Positions 40,486 to 50,050 of a stretch of DNA of 64,000 bases are shown here, one piece after another. The number at the start of each line of letters is the position of its first letter. Positions within the stretch are counted from its first letter, which is position 1. This stretch comes from Pelomonas sp. Root405 (GTDB taxonomy: Bacteria; Pseudomonadota; Gammaproteobacteria; Burkholderiales; Burkholderiaceae_C). The notes below the pieces were generated by a model. That model was given only the letters and a program-made list of their open reading frames with translations, searched no databases and had not been told where the DNA came from. The stretch lies in contig NZ_LMDU01000014.1 of assembly GCF_001425165.1 (NCBI RefSeq), positions 109,858 through 173,857 on the forward strand, written 5' to 3'. The translations under genes were made by a program, and so were the position numbers.

Positions 40486-42042
40486 TCAGTTGATGGTCGC
40501 GCCGGACGGAGCGACTTCTGGATACGACAGGGAAGGGCGGTAGGACCCATCGACCTGATTGTGGAAGTCGTACTCGTAGAGCGTTAGCGGCTTCATCATG
40601 GGTGCCTGGCGACCGAGGTAGAACGTGAAGGCGTTTGGGGCGGAGATGAACAAGTGGACACGCTCACGGCGCGCCGCCGGGCTCGCTTCACGGTCCTGCT
40701 TGAGCTTCTCGGCCAACGCTTCGGCGAGGGCGTTGGCGTGAGCACCTGACGACACCGCCTGGGCCGAGGGTCCGCAAGCGGGCTTGGCAATCAGCAAGCG
40801 GCGAACCTTGACTTGGCTTTCCTGAAGGTACTGCTTCACGGCGCCGGTCGTGTCCCTCGTGACGCTGATGGCGCACGCGGTGCCTGAAGCGCTTGCGTCA
40901 ACATCTTCCTCGTCGAAGACCCAGCCAGGTGTGTCCGCGGCCAGTGGCTGGTCGTCTTGCGACCAAATCTTTAAAACGGGCGTCCGTTGCTCCAGCTCGA
41001 CCAAGCGTCCCGACTTCGTGTCCAAAATGGCGCCTGCGGCGAACGCCAGCGTGGCGTGAGTTTCGAGGGCCAGGCGGATTCGTCCGTCGGGGGCCGGCAC
41101 ACGAAGCAGGAAGCCAGTCAGACTCGGCAGCAGCCTATCTCGCCAAGCAGCGGTATCGCGGATAGCGCGCTCGTCGAACTCGCGAACCAAGTTCAGCACA
41201 TCCACACAGCGGTTTTCAAGCCGGTCTAGCGGGTGCTCGAACGCCTTGACGCCAAACACCTTGGGCACATCCCTTGGTTTCGCTGCGAGCAACCCCTCCT
41301 GCGCGCACTTCTCCTTGAAGTCCTTTCGGTCGAAGACCATGCGTCGCTGGCCCACCCACTCGAAGATGTTCCCGTCGTAGATGGTCGTGCTCGCGTTCGC
41401 CGCGGGCCTCACCAGACCGTTCACACGGCACGCGTCGTCGAGAGCCGTGCGAAGTGTGTCCAGAGAGTCGCGCGACGAGTTGAACCCCATGCGAAGGCAC
41501 AGAGCCCTGAGTTCATCGTCATCAATTCCCAGGTGGTCCCGCCAAGCCTTGCGCACCTTGCCGGTGGCGCTCTTGGCAGTCTTGCCAGAGAAAAGCACGT
41601 CGACATCCAGGTTGAGCGCCTTCATGCGCAGCAGTGGAAAGAGAGGGTCTTGCTCGCTGGCGAAATGGTTGGTCACAAGGACCAGGCGTGAGGCCAGCCC
41701 GTCGGTCGTGTCGGCGCGATAGGCGCCCAGCGCGCGCTGTAGCAGCGAGGTTGACGTGGCGTTGATGTACTCGGGTCGCGTCAGGTCCTCGTGCGTGAAC
41801 GTCCCGGGCGTGGCGTGCCACTTGCATTGCATGCGCTCGACCATCAGCGGGTTACCGCGAGGGTCTTGGGGCGCGCGCGCCGGGTCGTATTCGACCCAGA
41901 TGTCGTCAAAGCCCTTAAGCCCAGATTCGAAGCCGACGCGCACGATGTTTCCCTCGTCATCGAGAAGGCGAGCGGCGTGCAGCCAAAACAGCCTGGCTTG
42001 AAAGACGTCGCCATCTCGACGCGCAACAACTGACAGGGCCAT
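40486..42042 (-). CDS. cap4: SAVED-domain nuclease effector (Cap4-like)
   Basis: A 518-residue two-domain CBASS effector. The N-terminal part is a PD-(D/E)XK-type nuclease: G-F-D-D-I-W-V-E-Y-D (Asp46, Asp47) and M-Q-C-K-W (Gln72, Lys74). The C-terminal part (about 320-518) is a SAVED sensor with L-A-L-E-T-H-A-T-L-A-F-A-A-G-A and H-L-F-I-S-A-P-N-A-F-T-F-Y-L-G-R-Q. A cyclic oligonucleotide bound by SAVED would trigger DNA degradation. ATG 42042 lies 8 bases after the cyclase stop; a TTG at 42090 would overlap it. The usual Cap4 layout is matched. Confidence 0.85.
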   Translation of the reverse strand: MALSVVARRDGDVFQARLFWLHAARLLDDEGNIVRVGFESGLKGFDDIWVEYDPARAPQDPRGNPLMVERMQCKWHATPGTFTHEDLTRPEYINATSTSLLQRALGAYRADTTDGLASRLVLVTNHFASEQDPLFPLLRMKALNLDVDVLFSGKTAKSATGKVRKAWRDHLGIDDDELRALCLRMGFNSSRDSLDTLRTALDDACRVNGLVRPAANASTTIYDGNIFEWVGQRRMVFDRKDFKEKCAQEGLLAAKPRDVPKVFGVKAFEHPLDRLENRCVDVLNLVREFDERAIRDTAAWRDRLLPSLTGFLLRVPAPDGRIRLALETHATLAFAAGAILDTKSGRLVELEQRTPVLKIWSQDDQPLAADTPGWVFDEEDVDASASGTACAISVTRDTTGAVKQYLQESQVKVRRLLIAKPACGPSAQAVSSGAHANALAEALAEKLKQDREASPAARRERVHLFISAPNAFTFYLGRQAPMMKPLTLYEYDFHNQVDGSYRPSLSYPEVAPSGATIN

Positions 42043-42050
42043 GACGTCAC

Positions 42051-42950
42051 TCAGCTCAAGGGGAACATTGGACCGAACAGGTCGCGCCAAGCCTTGAGCG
42101 CATCACCAGTTCGCCCTTGACGCACTAGATTGATGGCCCGGTCGGCCTCGCTTGCGGCTTGACGCAGCGCTTGCTGCGCTCTGGTCACACGCGCGGCGTT
42201 CATGGAGTTGCTGATGGGCGGGCCCAGGCCTGCAGGGTCAGCCCACACCTCGCCAATGCGGGTGGCCATGGTTGCGAAGAAACTTTGAATTTCCCGGTCG
42301 AATTGACCACCCCAGCCGCCATACAAGCACTGCAGGGCCATCACCTCGATGAGGAAGGACGGCTTGATGGGCTTCTCGCCGTGCTTCTTGTTGTTGTTCC
42401 AGTACTTGACCATGCGCACCAAGCCCTTCCATTCGTTGCCATAGTTCTGGTGCGCCTTGGTGGCCTTCTCAGCATGGGTTTCGGGGTTGGTCTTTATCCA
42501 CTTGCCGCTGTCGTCGTCGGGAATCTCATAGTCGTTGCCGCAGGGAAAGGCGGGCACGACGTCGACGCTCAGAATCTTGTAGTCAGTCTTGTCCTCTTCC
42601 TTGACGTCGACGCCGAAATCGACATTGATGGAGCGGCTCTGACGGCGGACCGCCTTCTCGCCGTACTCTTCCAACAGCGCGGCTTGGTAGTCGTCGAGCA
42701 CCACGCCGGCGCTCTTGCCGCGGTAGTGTTTTTCGGTCTCCGCCATCACGAAGAAGATGTCGATGTCCTTGAGAGGCTTCGTCTTTGTGTATCGAGCGTA
42801 GGAGCCCGTCAGGAAATCGCGGTCGATGGCGAACTTGCTGCGGATGAAGTTCCGAACCTCGGTGTGGCGCTCGGAAGCGTTCTTCTGTTCCTTGGCATTG
42901 AGCTCAAGGCGGCTCTTGAACTTGCGGAAGGCCTCGTCGATGGTGAGCAT
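42051..42950 (-). CDS. CBASS CD-NTase (cyclic oligonucleotide synthase)
   Basis: A 299-residue enzyme of the CD-NTase (SMODS) type. It has G-S-Y-A-R-Y-T (Gly49, Ser50), K-D-I-D-I-F-F (Asp62, Asp64) and L-S-V-D-V-V-P-A-F (Asp130), and a C-terminal OAS-like helical region. It makes the second messenger for the SAVED nuclease when activated by the HORMA proteins. Its ATG overlaps the TGA of the HORMA gene (ATGA). The GxGS-type order and length fit clade D-like enzymes, but the clade was not tested. Confidence 0.88.
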   Translation of the reverse strand: MLTIDEAFRKFKSRLELNAKEQKNASERHTEVRNFIRSKFAIDRDFLTGSYARYTKTKPLKDIDIFFVMAETEKHYRGKSAGVVLDDYQAALLEEYGEKAVRRQSRSINVDFGVDVKEEDKTDYKILSVDVVPAFPCGNDYEIPDDDSGKWIKTNPETHAEKATKAHQNYGNEWKGLVRMVKYWNNNKKHGEKPIKPSFLIEVMALQCLYGGWGGQFDREIQSFFATMATRIGEVWADPAGLGPPISNSMNAARVTRAQQALRQAASEADRAINLVRQGRTGDALKAWRDLFGPMFPLS

Positions 42951-43450
42951 CAGAGCTTCCTCCAGTAGGTGGTGTTGGCGCCGAGCCCGTTGTGCTCTAT
43001 GGTGGTGCCGAGGCTCTGTTGCACCATCCCAGCGGTCGAGCGGAGGGTGCAGGAGCTCCAGCCAGTAACGTCTGGGCGACCTTGCTTGTAGCTTGCGACA
43101 ACGCGGTAGCTGGCCTGCGAAGGCATGAGGCCGGCCTTGCGGATGGCGTACTTCAGCTGCTCGGTATCGGTCCAAAAGGTCCCAGCCGAGATGTCCCAGC
43201 TGTACGAGATGGCGACGTCCCAGCGCGTGATGAGCGCATCGGTCCTGGGGTCGTAAATCTCCAGCTTCACGGCCTCAAGGTGCCTGGACTCAATCCAGGT
43301 GCTGATACCTCGCAGCAGGACTTCCCAGTCACCGACAAGCTTGGAGGGGTCCAGGCCGCTGTGTCGGATGATGTCTTTGAGGCTTTTTAGGATGTTGTCG
43401 GCGACATATACGACCGACTGGGTGTAGGAGTAGACGGCGACTGCACTCAT
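42950..43450 (-). CDS. cap7: bacterial HORMA-domain protein (Cap7-like)
   Basis: A 166-residue protein with the pattern of the bacterial HORMA_1 family: [22 protein letters not shown] at the N-terminus, then [12 protein letters not shown] and a late Y-R-V-V-A-S-Y segment before a mobile C-terminal safety-belt region (about 130-166). In type III CBASS such a protein binds the CD-NTase and activates it on sensing a peptide signal. It overlaps its neighbours on both sides by 4 bases. Confidence 0.8.
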   Translation of the reverse strand: MSAVAVYSYTQSVVYVADNILKSLKDIIRHSGLDPSKLVGDWEVLLRGISTWIESRHLEAVKLEIYDPRTDALITRWDVAISYSWDISAGTFWTDTEQLKYAIRKAGLMPSQASYRVVASYKQGRPDVTGWSSCTLRSTAGMVQQSLGTTIEHNGLGANTTYWRKL

Positions 43451-43926
43451 GATTTCAGGAACTTGTCCACGTTCAAGGTGAGACCGCCACTTGCCGCTGA
43501 TTTGCCGGCTTCCGCTTCCTCACCAAGTATCTGAGTCATGTCGCGGGCGGTGATGCGAATGCTCTTTGCCTTCAGAGCTCGTTGAATCCACTCAAGGTCC
43601 TCTTCAGGGCAGGGGAGTGAAATGACCCAATGCCCCTTCAAGGGGTCGTAGCCCAGGTCGTCTTCCTTGGCATCGCCGCCCTCGATGGCGGCGTCGTCGT
43701 AGATGCAGTACACACGCGTCCGCGGCCCTTCGCAGGTGACTAGGATGGCGGCGTCCCCGGGGCCTCGTTCGGCGATGACGGAGCTGGCGATACCCGCAAC
43801 CGACAGCAGTTCTTTCCTGGCGTCGCTGTCCTTGCCTTGTGTGAGAAGGTCAACGATGAAGGCCCAGGTGTCGCTGGTATTGCGATGCGGTGAGCTGCGG
43901 ACGACTCGGCTTGCGACCGTGGTCAT
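43447..43926 (-). CDS. second HORMA-like / Cap8-like CBASS protein
   Basis: A 159-residue protein, [12 protein letters not shown]. It sits between the TRIP13-like ATPase and the HORMA gene, overlapping both by 4 bases, in the place where two-HORMA type III CBASS operons carry the second HORMA protein (Cap8). It has [11 protein letters not shown] and [12 protein letters not shown] segments and ends in a flexible tail ([14 protein letters not shown]) that might act as a closure motif for the partner. Assignment relies mostly on context. Confidence 0.6.
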   Translation of the reverse strand: MTTVASRVVRSSPHRNTSDTWAFIVDLLTQGKDSDARKELLSVAGIASSVIAERGPGDAAILVTCEGPRTRVYCIYDDAAIEGGDAKEDDLGYDPLKGHWVISLPCPEEDLEWIQRALKAKSIRITARDMTQILGEEAEAGKSAASGGLTLNVDKFLKS

Positions 43927-44822
43927 GACTTGGCCCCTTTGACACGAGTCGCTTTGGCGGACTTCGCAGCGCTCACGAGGTCTGCCAAGGTCAGCTGGTT
44001 GGGGTCCACCGCGACCTGCTTTCGCAAGGCGAGGGCGCTGCCGACGACCTTGCGAATGGCGCGGCCGTCAAGTCCTTGAACCTCATGCACAAGCGTGTCG
44101 AAACCGGCTGCCGTCGGCAGCGCGGTGATGGCCTTGAAGATGCCGCCAAGCTCGACGAGGCAGCACGTCAGGATTTGCTGGCAGGCCTGCGCGTTTGGCC
44201 GCGGTATCTCGAGGACCAGGTCGCAGCGAGACGTGAAGGCCTCGTCGACGGCTTGCGGGAAGTTCGAGGTCGCCACGAACAGGAGGTTGTTGTGCTCCTC
44301 AGCCAGCATGTCCAGTTGCACGAGCACGGCATCAGTGGCTCGGTGCACGTCGACCGGATTCGCCTGCAGGCTTAGCTTGCCGCGGTCCGCGGCGAGAGTC
44401 TCGACCTCGTCCAGCAGCACAATGGTCGGTCCTGCCATAGCCGACTCGGCGATGGTCTGCCCGAAGAGGGTGGTGACGGCCTTCTGAGTGTTGCCCATCA
44501 TGGCGCTGCCGAGCGCGTGGGGGTCGACCTCAAGCAGGCGGAAAGCAGTGCTGTCGAAGACCTCGGCCGCCTTGTGCGCCAAGCCGCGGGCCAACGAGGT
44601 CTTCCCGGTTCCTGGCTCGCCGACCAAGAGGATGGTGCCGTGCAGCGGTAGCACAGTCCGCGGCACCTTCTGGCGGACCGTGAAGTTAATGATGGCCTGG
44701 CCAATCAACTGGTCCTTGACGCCCTGGTCCAGGACGATGGAATCCCACAACTCACCCAGCTCCTGGGAGGGAAGCTTGATGAGGCGATGGATGCCCTTGG
44801 GAAGCTCTTCATGCGATGCCAT
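43923..44822 (-). CDS. cap6: TRIP13-like AAA+ ATPase (Cap6)
   Basis: A 299-residue AAA+ ATPase. Walker A is G-E-P-G-T-G-K-T (68-75), Walker B I-V-L-L-D-E-V-E (Asp138, Glu139), with the A-D-R-G-K-L and A-T-S-N-F sensor region. The L-L-D-E-V-E-T-L-A-A-D-R run is typical of TRIP13/Pch2. In type III CBASS it remodels the HORMA protein and switches off signalling. ATG 44822 is chosen because AAGGAG lies six bases upstream; a start at 44867 is less likely. It is the first gene of the CBASS operon. Confidence 0.9.
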   Translation of the reverse strand: MASHEELPKGIHRLIKLPSQELGELWDSIVLDQGVKDQLIGQAIINFTVRQKVPRTVLPLHGTILLVGEPGTGKTSLARGLAHKAAEVFDSTAFRLLEVDPHALGSAMMGNTQKAVTTLFGQTIAESAMAGPTIVLLDEVETLAADRGKLSLQANPVDVHRATDAVLVQLDMLAEEHNNLLFVATSNFPQAVDEAFTSRCDLVLEIPRPNAQACQQILTCCLVELGGIFKAITALPTAAGFDTLVHEVQGLDGRAIRKVVGSALALRKQVAVDPNQLTLADLVSAAKSAKATRVKGAKS

Positions 44823-45277
44823 CCAACGCTCCTTGCGTGTCCAAATACACACCAGTCCCATTGGCACTCAATCTAGCAGAGTGCTAACAAAAACTATAGA
44901 TGGTGTGTGGCGCTGACGCGCCACGCTATCGGTAGGGCCAGTATAAAAACACAAGCTGGTTTTGTATACAGATAGCAGCAACGAAACTCGAGCACTACCT
45001 GAACCCCAGCAATACTGATTGATTGGTGGCTCGCTGGATGAGCCACCCATGGTGCCAGCCCATTTGCGGCCCATCCATTGGAGGCTCAGTACGTGGACCA
45101 CTCGCGCCGTAGTCTGTTGCTGCCTAACGACTCAAGCACCTGCAAGTGGGAGGCAAGAGCAACGGATAGGGCTGACCGCACTCAGCTCGCGACGCAAGCG
45201 TGGTACACATCTGGTAACACCGACAAGATGCCGCGCACCTCACTAGCTGCGGCGTCAAGATTCAGGGAGACAGGCGC
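44823..45277. other. intergenic region between divergent CBASS and Qat operons
   Basis: 455 bases with AT-rich patches and no supported gene. It holds the promoters of both defence operons. On the minus strand a TATACT-like -10 is at 44941-44946, directly downstream of the LexA-like box. Small frames within are without ribosome sites. Confidence 0.6.
44957..44972. promoter_or_regulatory. LexA-like box upstream of the CBASS operon
   Basis: CTGG-TTTTGTAT-ACAG: one mismatch to CTGT-N8-ACAG, keeping CTG-N10-CAG. It lies 11-26 bases upstream of a TATACT-like -10 on the minus strand, where it would cover the -35 region. This is a prediction from sequence alone. Confidence 0.5.
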
Positions 45278-47158
45278 ATGTGGCAGGACATTGAGGCCGA
45301 AGTTGACTTGCTCAACTTCGGTGTGGTCGCACGAGCGGCCGCTGGGCTAATACGCGCGGCTAAAGGCGCGCCGCTGACCATCGGTATCTCGGGCGGTTGG
45401 GGGGCGGGTAAGTCGACGTTGGTCAAGCTCATTGGCGCTGAACTGGTCGCGAAGCCAGGCGAGGACCAAGGCGCCGCCCTTGTTCTCCTGAATTTCAATG
45501 CATGGCTCTATCAAGGCTACGAGGACGCACGGCACGCGTTGTTGGACGTCGTGACCGACCGTCTGCTCGAACAGGTGAAGTCGGATGAGACGCTGCTCCA
45601 GAAGGTGAAGGCGTTCGCAAAGCGCATCAAAGTACTGAAGGCAGTTCGTTTCTTCGCACCCGTGGCGTCTCACGTCGCAGCCGGCACGGCGCTGGGCGGC
45701 CCAGTCGGTGCGCTGGTTGGAGCGGTATCCGGCCTCGTGACTGCGACCGGTGAACTGGCTGACCGCCAAGAGCAATTCAAGGCGGTTCAGTCCGCCTATT
45801 CCGAGCTTGAGCCCGAACTGAAAGAGCTTGTTGATGCAAAGAAAGAGCGGTCGTTGCCCAAGGAGATTCAGGGTCTTCGCGATGCCTTCGAGGAGCTGCT
45901 GAAGGAGCTGGATGTCACCTTAGTAGTGCTGGTCGATGACCTAGACCGCTGCTTGCCGAACACCGCCATCTCGACGCTCGAAGCAATGCGGCTGCTCCTT
46001 CATGTCAAGCGGACGGCGTTCATCATCGCCGCCGACGAGAACATGATTAGGGGCGCAGTGAAGGCTCATTTCAAGGGCGTCGAAATCGAGGAAGGACAGG
46101 TCACAAGTTATTTCGACAAACTGATTCAGGTGCCGTTGAGCGTCCCACGGTTGGGCGTGAACGAGGTGAAGGCCTACCTCGTCTTGCTGTTTGCGGACTT
46201 GGCTGAGCGCACGGGCAGCATTGACCATAAGACGCACTTTCAGGGTCGGAAAGTTATCCTCGATAAGCTCAAGAAGTCCTGGGAAGGCGGCTTCGATAGC
46301 GAGCTGTTCACCAAGGCGTTTGGCGATGTGGCACACCTGATTGCGGCGGAGCTGGACATCGCAGACCAATTAGCGCCCCTATTGGTCGCGTCTGAGGAGA
46401 TTGGCGGCAATCCGCGGCTCATCAAGCGCTTCATGAACAACTTGATGCTCCGACGGACCATAGCAGCCGACATGGACCTGACGCTTCCCTTCGCGGAGTT
46501 GGTGAAGGTTCAGCTGCTGGAGCGCTGTGCGACTGCCGTGGCGTTCGAGTTTTTGGCGAAGGCGGTTGCTTCGAGCCAGGACGGCAAAGCCGTTTTCTTC
46601 AAGGCGGTCGAAGAGTCCGGAGTCAAGGGCGAAGCATATGTGGCGCCTGACCCGTCGTGGGAGGGCAGTTTCTATGAGCAGTGGGTCGGGCTCAGCCCGC
46701 AATTAGCCGACGTCGACCTCCGGCCGGTGTTACACCTGAGCAGAGACAGGGCTCTGGGGCTGGCCTCCTACGACGAGCTGTCGACGCAGGCGAAAAAAGT
46801 CCTTGCGGCAGCGGCCACAGTCGATGGCGAATCGCATGCACTCGTCGCTCAGCTAAGGGCGCTTGGCGAGATGGAAGCTGCGAAGTTGCTGAAGCGACTC
46901 ATCCGGCAGGCGAGGGCGGAGCAGTGGTCGGACTCAAGCATTAGAAGGTGCTTCAACTGCCCGGCCGCGTTCGACCAGCTAGGCGTCCAGTTGGCTGCCG
47001 GCTTGGCCGAAATTCCAGTGCCCAAAGTGACAACGGTCATCTTGCCGCTGCTCGCGGAGAAGAGCTGGGCTGCGCAGTTGCTTGCCAAGTGGGCAGCCGA
47101 CACGACTGCATCGCCGTCGGTTAAGGGCTATTTCAGGGCCAAGAGCAAGAAGAAGTGA
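45278..47158 (+). CDS. qatA: QatA, KAP-family P-loop NTPase
   Basis: A 626-residue NTPase. Walker A is S-G-G-W-G-A-G-K-S-T (38-47) and Walker B V-V-L-V-D-D-L-D-R-C (216-225), as in KAP NTPases. Two hydrophobic Ala/Gly-rich stretches between them (about 124-157) are probably the KAP-typical membrane insertion. It is the ATPase of the four-gene Qat anti-phage system and is followed by qatB within 7 bases. ATG 45278 is preceded by GGGAGACAGG. It is divergent from the CBASS operon. Confidence 0.9.
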   Translation: MWQDIEAEVDLLNFGVVARAAAGLIRAAKGAPLTIGISGGWGAGKSTLVKLIGAELVAKPGEDQGAALVLLNFNAWLYQGYEDARHALLDVVTDRLLEQVKSDETLLQKVKAFAKRIKVLKAVRFFAPVASHVAAGTALGGPVGALVGAVSGLVTATGELADRQEQFKAVQSAYSELEPELKELVDAKKERSLPKEIQGLRDAFEELLKELDVTLVVLVDDLDRCLPNTAISTLEAMRLLLHVKRTAFIIAADENMIRGAVKAHFKGVEIEEGQVTSYFDKLIQVPLSVPRLGVNEVKAYLVLLFADLAERTGSIDHKTHFQGRKVILDKLKKSWEGGFDSELFTKAFGDVAHLIAAELDIADQLAPLLVASEEIGGNPRLIKRFMNNLMLRRTIAADMDLTLPFAELVKVQLLERCATAVAFEFLAKAVASSQDGKAVFFKAVEESGVKGEAYVAPDPSWEGSFYEQWVGLSPQLADVDLRPVLHLSRDRALGLASYDELSTQAKKVLAAAATVDGESHALVAQLRALGEMEAAKLLKRLIRQARAEQWSDSSIRRCFNCPAAFDQLGVQLAAGLAEIPVPKVTTVILPLLAEKSWAAQLLAKWAADTTASPSVKGYFRAKSKKK

Positions 47159-47165
47159 GCTGACG

Positions 47166-47990
47166 ATGGGAACCTCTACATCCAGCAGCGGGCCAGGCAG
47201 CGGCAATCCGCTCGACCCTCCTTGGCTCGATGACGTCGCCTCTGGCGTCGGGTCGGGAAGCGGTGTGCCAATCGGTGACCCCGGTGTGCCGCCGCGTGAT
47301 GGGCCCACCGGCAACGCAGCTCCTGCTCGGTATCGCGAGGCAAGGACGCAGCTTCGAAAGTTCATCAACACGGGTGACCGCGCAAGCCTGGGCAGAGCCC
47401 TCGGTCACTACTCGCGCTCGGGCAGCGGGGGCGCAGGCGCCGCGGCGTCTAGGATGCGCGCTTCGACGAAGGCCGGCGCAGAACTTTTCTCGTTGTTGTC
47501 CGCCGCCGCGACCAGAAGCTCGGCAGAGGCTCGGGCTTGGGTCGACGATTTGCGCAACTCAGGCGCGACGGCCGACGACGTCGTCAACGCGATAGTCAAA
47601 GAGCTCGCGCCGCCCGGCGGGAGCGCGGACGAGGAGTCGTTGCGCGACGCCATGGCAGCGGCCCTATCGGACTTGCTGGTGCAAGAGCCCAACCTGGACC
47701 TGCTGAGCCTTGGACAGGATGACATCTGGTCATTGATGAGCTTGTTCCTCGCCATCGAGGTGACGAATCGGGTGTGCTTCGATATTGGCCAGTCGCTTGA
47801 AAGCTCGCAGGTCGAACCTGCCATTGCTGTCCAAAGGGAACAGGAGATGCGGGGCTTTATCCGCAGCGAGGTCAGAACCGCGGTCAGGGCGTTGAGGACA
47901 ACTACTGCTAATCCCACGCGCGCTGAGCTGGACGACCTGATGCAGGTCGCAGTGAAAACGACTTTCGAAGTCTTTGAGGGCCTCCTATGA
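47166..47990 (+). CDS. qatB: QatB
   Basis: A 274-residue protein with a Ser/Gly/Pro-rich N-terminus (M-G-T-S-T-S-S-S-G-P-G-S-G-N-P-L-D-P-P-W), characteristic of QatB, then a helical body (Y-R-E-A-R-T-Q-L-R-K-F-I, A-L-G-H-Y-S-R). It has no enzyme motif. It is required with QatA, C and D for defence in known systems. ATG 47166 lies 7 bases after the qatA stop; its TGA overlaps the ATG of qatC (ATGA). Confidence 0.85.
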   Translation: MGTSTSSSGPGSGNPLDPPWLDDVASGVGSGSGVPIGDPGVPPRDGPTGNAAPARYREARTQLRKFINTGDRASLGRALGHYSRSGSGGAGAAASRMRASTKAGAELFSLLSAAATRSSAEARAWVDDLRNSGATADDVVNAIVKELAPPGGSADEESLRDAMAAALSDLLVQEPNLDLLSLGQDDIWSLMSLFLAIEVTNRVCFDIGQSLESSQVEPAIAVQREQEMRGFIRSEVRTAVRALRTTTANPTRAELDDLMQVAVKTTFEVFEGLL

Positions 47991-49261
47991 GCACGGTCAT
48001 CTGCGCCCACAAGGACCGGCTGCCGGACGATTTGCTGCCTGGGATTAACTACTTCTCGATGTACCGCCACGAGCGAGTTGACATCAGCACCGTTGGCACT
48101 GGACTGCTTCGCGACATCGGCCGCGCGCGCATGAGCCCCAGCACACGTGCGTGGGACTTTTTGACGTTCGCTCTGGCCGTCAATGCGGCAGACCTGGCGG
48201 TTGGTAGAGCTCGCACTGCAGACGGTTGGACCAGGTCGATTCAGTTGGAAGTAGCGCTGCATGACCCGGCACCGTTCCAGCCGATGAGAGCCCAGATTGC
48301 AGAGGCCCTGCGCTTCCTGACCGGCGACTTCTGGCAGCTTCGGTTTGTTGACGGAGGCGAGCCGCCACCTAGGTCGACCAATGTCCAGCGATTCGACGCC
48401 GACTGCGTTAGCCTACTTTCGGGCGGCCTGGATAGTCTGGTTGGCGCGATTGACCTGACTGCGCATGGCCGACGACCGCTCTTCGTGTCGCAGATGGCAA
48501 AAGGCGACTCTGACACCCAACGGCTCTATGCTCGACGCGTTGGCGGTGCTGACCGGCACCTTCAGTGGAATCACAACGTGCGCGTGACTCATGAGACTGA
48601 GAGGTCAACGCGCGGTCGGTCAATAGTGTTCTTCGCATTCGCCGCCATCGCCGCCGATGCCCTGCATCAGCAAACGCAGGGCCGGGTCGAGGTCTACGTT
48701 CCTGAGAATGGCCTCATCAGTTTGAACGTGCCGCTCAACGCGGGGCGCGTGGGGAGCCTCAGCACAAAGACCACCCATCCGGTGTTCATGATGCGCCTTC
48801 AGGCAATCTGGGACGAGCTGGATATTCCCGGCGCCTTGCTTCGCCCGTACGCCTATATGACCAAGGGCGAGATGCTGGATAGATGCGAGGACCCGGACCT
48901 TCTTTCCGAGCTGGCGGGGCAGTCCACCAGCTGCGGTAGGTTTGGGTACTACGGCTACACTCATTGCGGTCGATGCGTGCCTTGTATGGTGCGCAGAGCG
49001 TCCTTCAAGAGGGCTAGGCTGACCGACGACACGCGCGACTACGTGTTCGACGATTTGAGCATCGCCGGCCCTGCAAAAGGAGCCAACGATGTTGGAGCTG
49101 TGGCCAGGGCCGTGCTCAAAATCGAAGCTTCTGGGGCGCCGGCGTTCACCGCGGGCCAGTTCTCATTTGCCGACCCTATTGAGCGAAGAAAGTTCGAAGC
49201 GGTCGTGCAGCGCGGATTTGAAGAACTCGGCGCACTACTCCGTGACCACAATGTCTTGTGA
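47987..49261 (+). CDS. qatC: QatC, QueC-like PP-loop protein
   Basis: A 424-residue protein with the PP-loop S-G-G-L-D-S at 145-150, found in the QueC family, and a zinc site of the QueC type near the C-terminus (Cys316, Cys327, Cys330, Cys333 in T-S-C-G-R to C-G-R-C-V-P-C). QueC acts in 7-deazaguanine synthesis; in Qat it may modify a nucleotide or protein. The N-terminal 135 residues are extra relative to QueC. It overlaps qatB and qatD. Confidence 0.88.
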   Translation: MSTVICAHKDRLPDDLLPGINYFSMYRHERVDISTVGTGLLRDIGRARMSPSTRAWDFLTFALAVNAADLAVGRARTADGWTRSIQLEVALHDPAPFQPMRAQIAEALRFLTGDFWQLRFVDGGEPPPRSTNVQRFDADCVSLLSGGLDSLVGAIDLTAHGRRPLFVSQMAKGDSDTQRLYARRVGGADRHLQWNHNVRVTHETERSTRGRSIVFFAFAAIAADALHQQTQGRVEVYVPENGLISLNVPLNAGRVGSLSTKTTHPVFMMRLQAIWDELDIPGALLRPYAYMTKGEMLDRCEDPDLLSELAGQSTSCGRFGYYGYTHCGRCVPCMVRRASFKRARLTDDTRDYVFDDLSIAGPAKGANDVGAVARAVLKIEASGAPAFTAGQFSFADPIERRKFEAVVQRGFEELGALLRDHNVL

Positions 49262-50004
49262 TTGATTTCCACTGCCACGTCGACCTCTATCCGGACGGCC
49301 TCGAGGTCGCGCGTCAGGCAAATCGTCGCAACGAGTTCACTCTGGTCGTCACCACGAGCCCGCGGGCCTTCCATGCGACCTCGCGTGTCTTCAGCGAATT
49401 CAGGCGGCTGACCATTGGGTTGGGCCTGCACCCAGAGGTCGCGCAGGCAAAAGCCGGTGAGCTTGATGCGCTGATTGCAGGTATTGAGCGTGCACGGTTT
49501 GTCGGTGAAATCGGCTTGGACGGCTCCGCTCCCCATCGGGGCTCGTTGGAGGTCCAGGAACGCGTGTTCAAAGCAGCGCTTGCCGAGTGCCAGCGCAAAG
49601 GGGGAAGGGTGCTTAGCATCCATTCCCGTGGTGCGGAGGCTCGTGTCGTTGAACTGTTGGCGCTTGCCGGCGATGTGGGGACCCCGGTGCTGCACTGGTT
49701 CTCCGGTGGGATGGCCACCCTTGAGGTCGCAGTTCGAGCCGGTTGTTGGTTCAGTGTCGGCCCGGCAATGTTGGCCGGAGGAAAAGGCCGCTCGCTGGCG
49801 AGCCGGATGCCCATAGACCGCGTCCTGCCGGAAACCGACGGGCCATTTGCGAAGGTGCGGGGTGCGCCTTTGATGCCCTGGCAAGCGATGGATGTCAGCT
49901 CGGTACTCGCTGAGCTCTGGCAGGTGGGGCCCGAGGAAGCTCAAGACCAGTTGCGAGCGAATCTTCTAAGCCTGTTGGGGAGCGGGTTCAAGGGCGTGGG
50001 GTAG
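49258..50004 (+). CDS. qatD: QatD, TatD-like DNase
   Basis: A 248-residue metal-dependent hydrolase of the TatD family. The metal ligands are all present: H-C-H (His5, His7), Glu84 in V-G-E-I-G-L-D, His122 in S-I-H-S-R-G, His146 in V-L-H-W-F and Asp194 in P-E-T-D-G-P-F. It starts at GTG 49258, overlapping the qatC TGA. It completes the qatABCD operon. Confidence 0.9.
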   Translation: MIDFHCHVDLYPDGLEVARQANRRNEFTLVVTTSPRAFHATSRVFSEFRRLTIGLGLHPEVAQAKAGELDALIAGIERARFVGEIGLDGSAPHRGSLEVQERVFKAALAECQRKGGRVLSIHSRGAEARVVELLALAGDVGTPVLHWFSGGMATLEVAVRAGCWFSVGPAMLAGGKGRSLASRMPIDRVLPETDGPFAKVRGAPLMPWQAMDVSSVLAELWQVGPEEAQDQLRANLLSLLGSGFKGVG

Positions 50005-50050
50005 TGCTCGGGGGCTTGCCAGGTCAGCGGCGGTCGATTGAAATCTGTCC

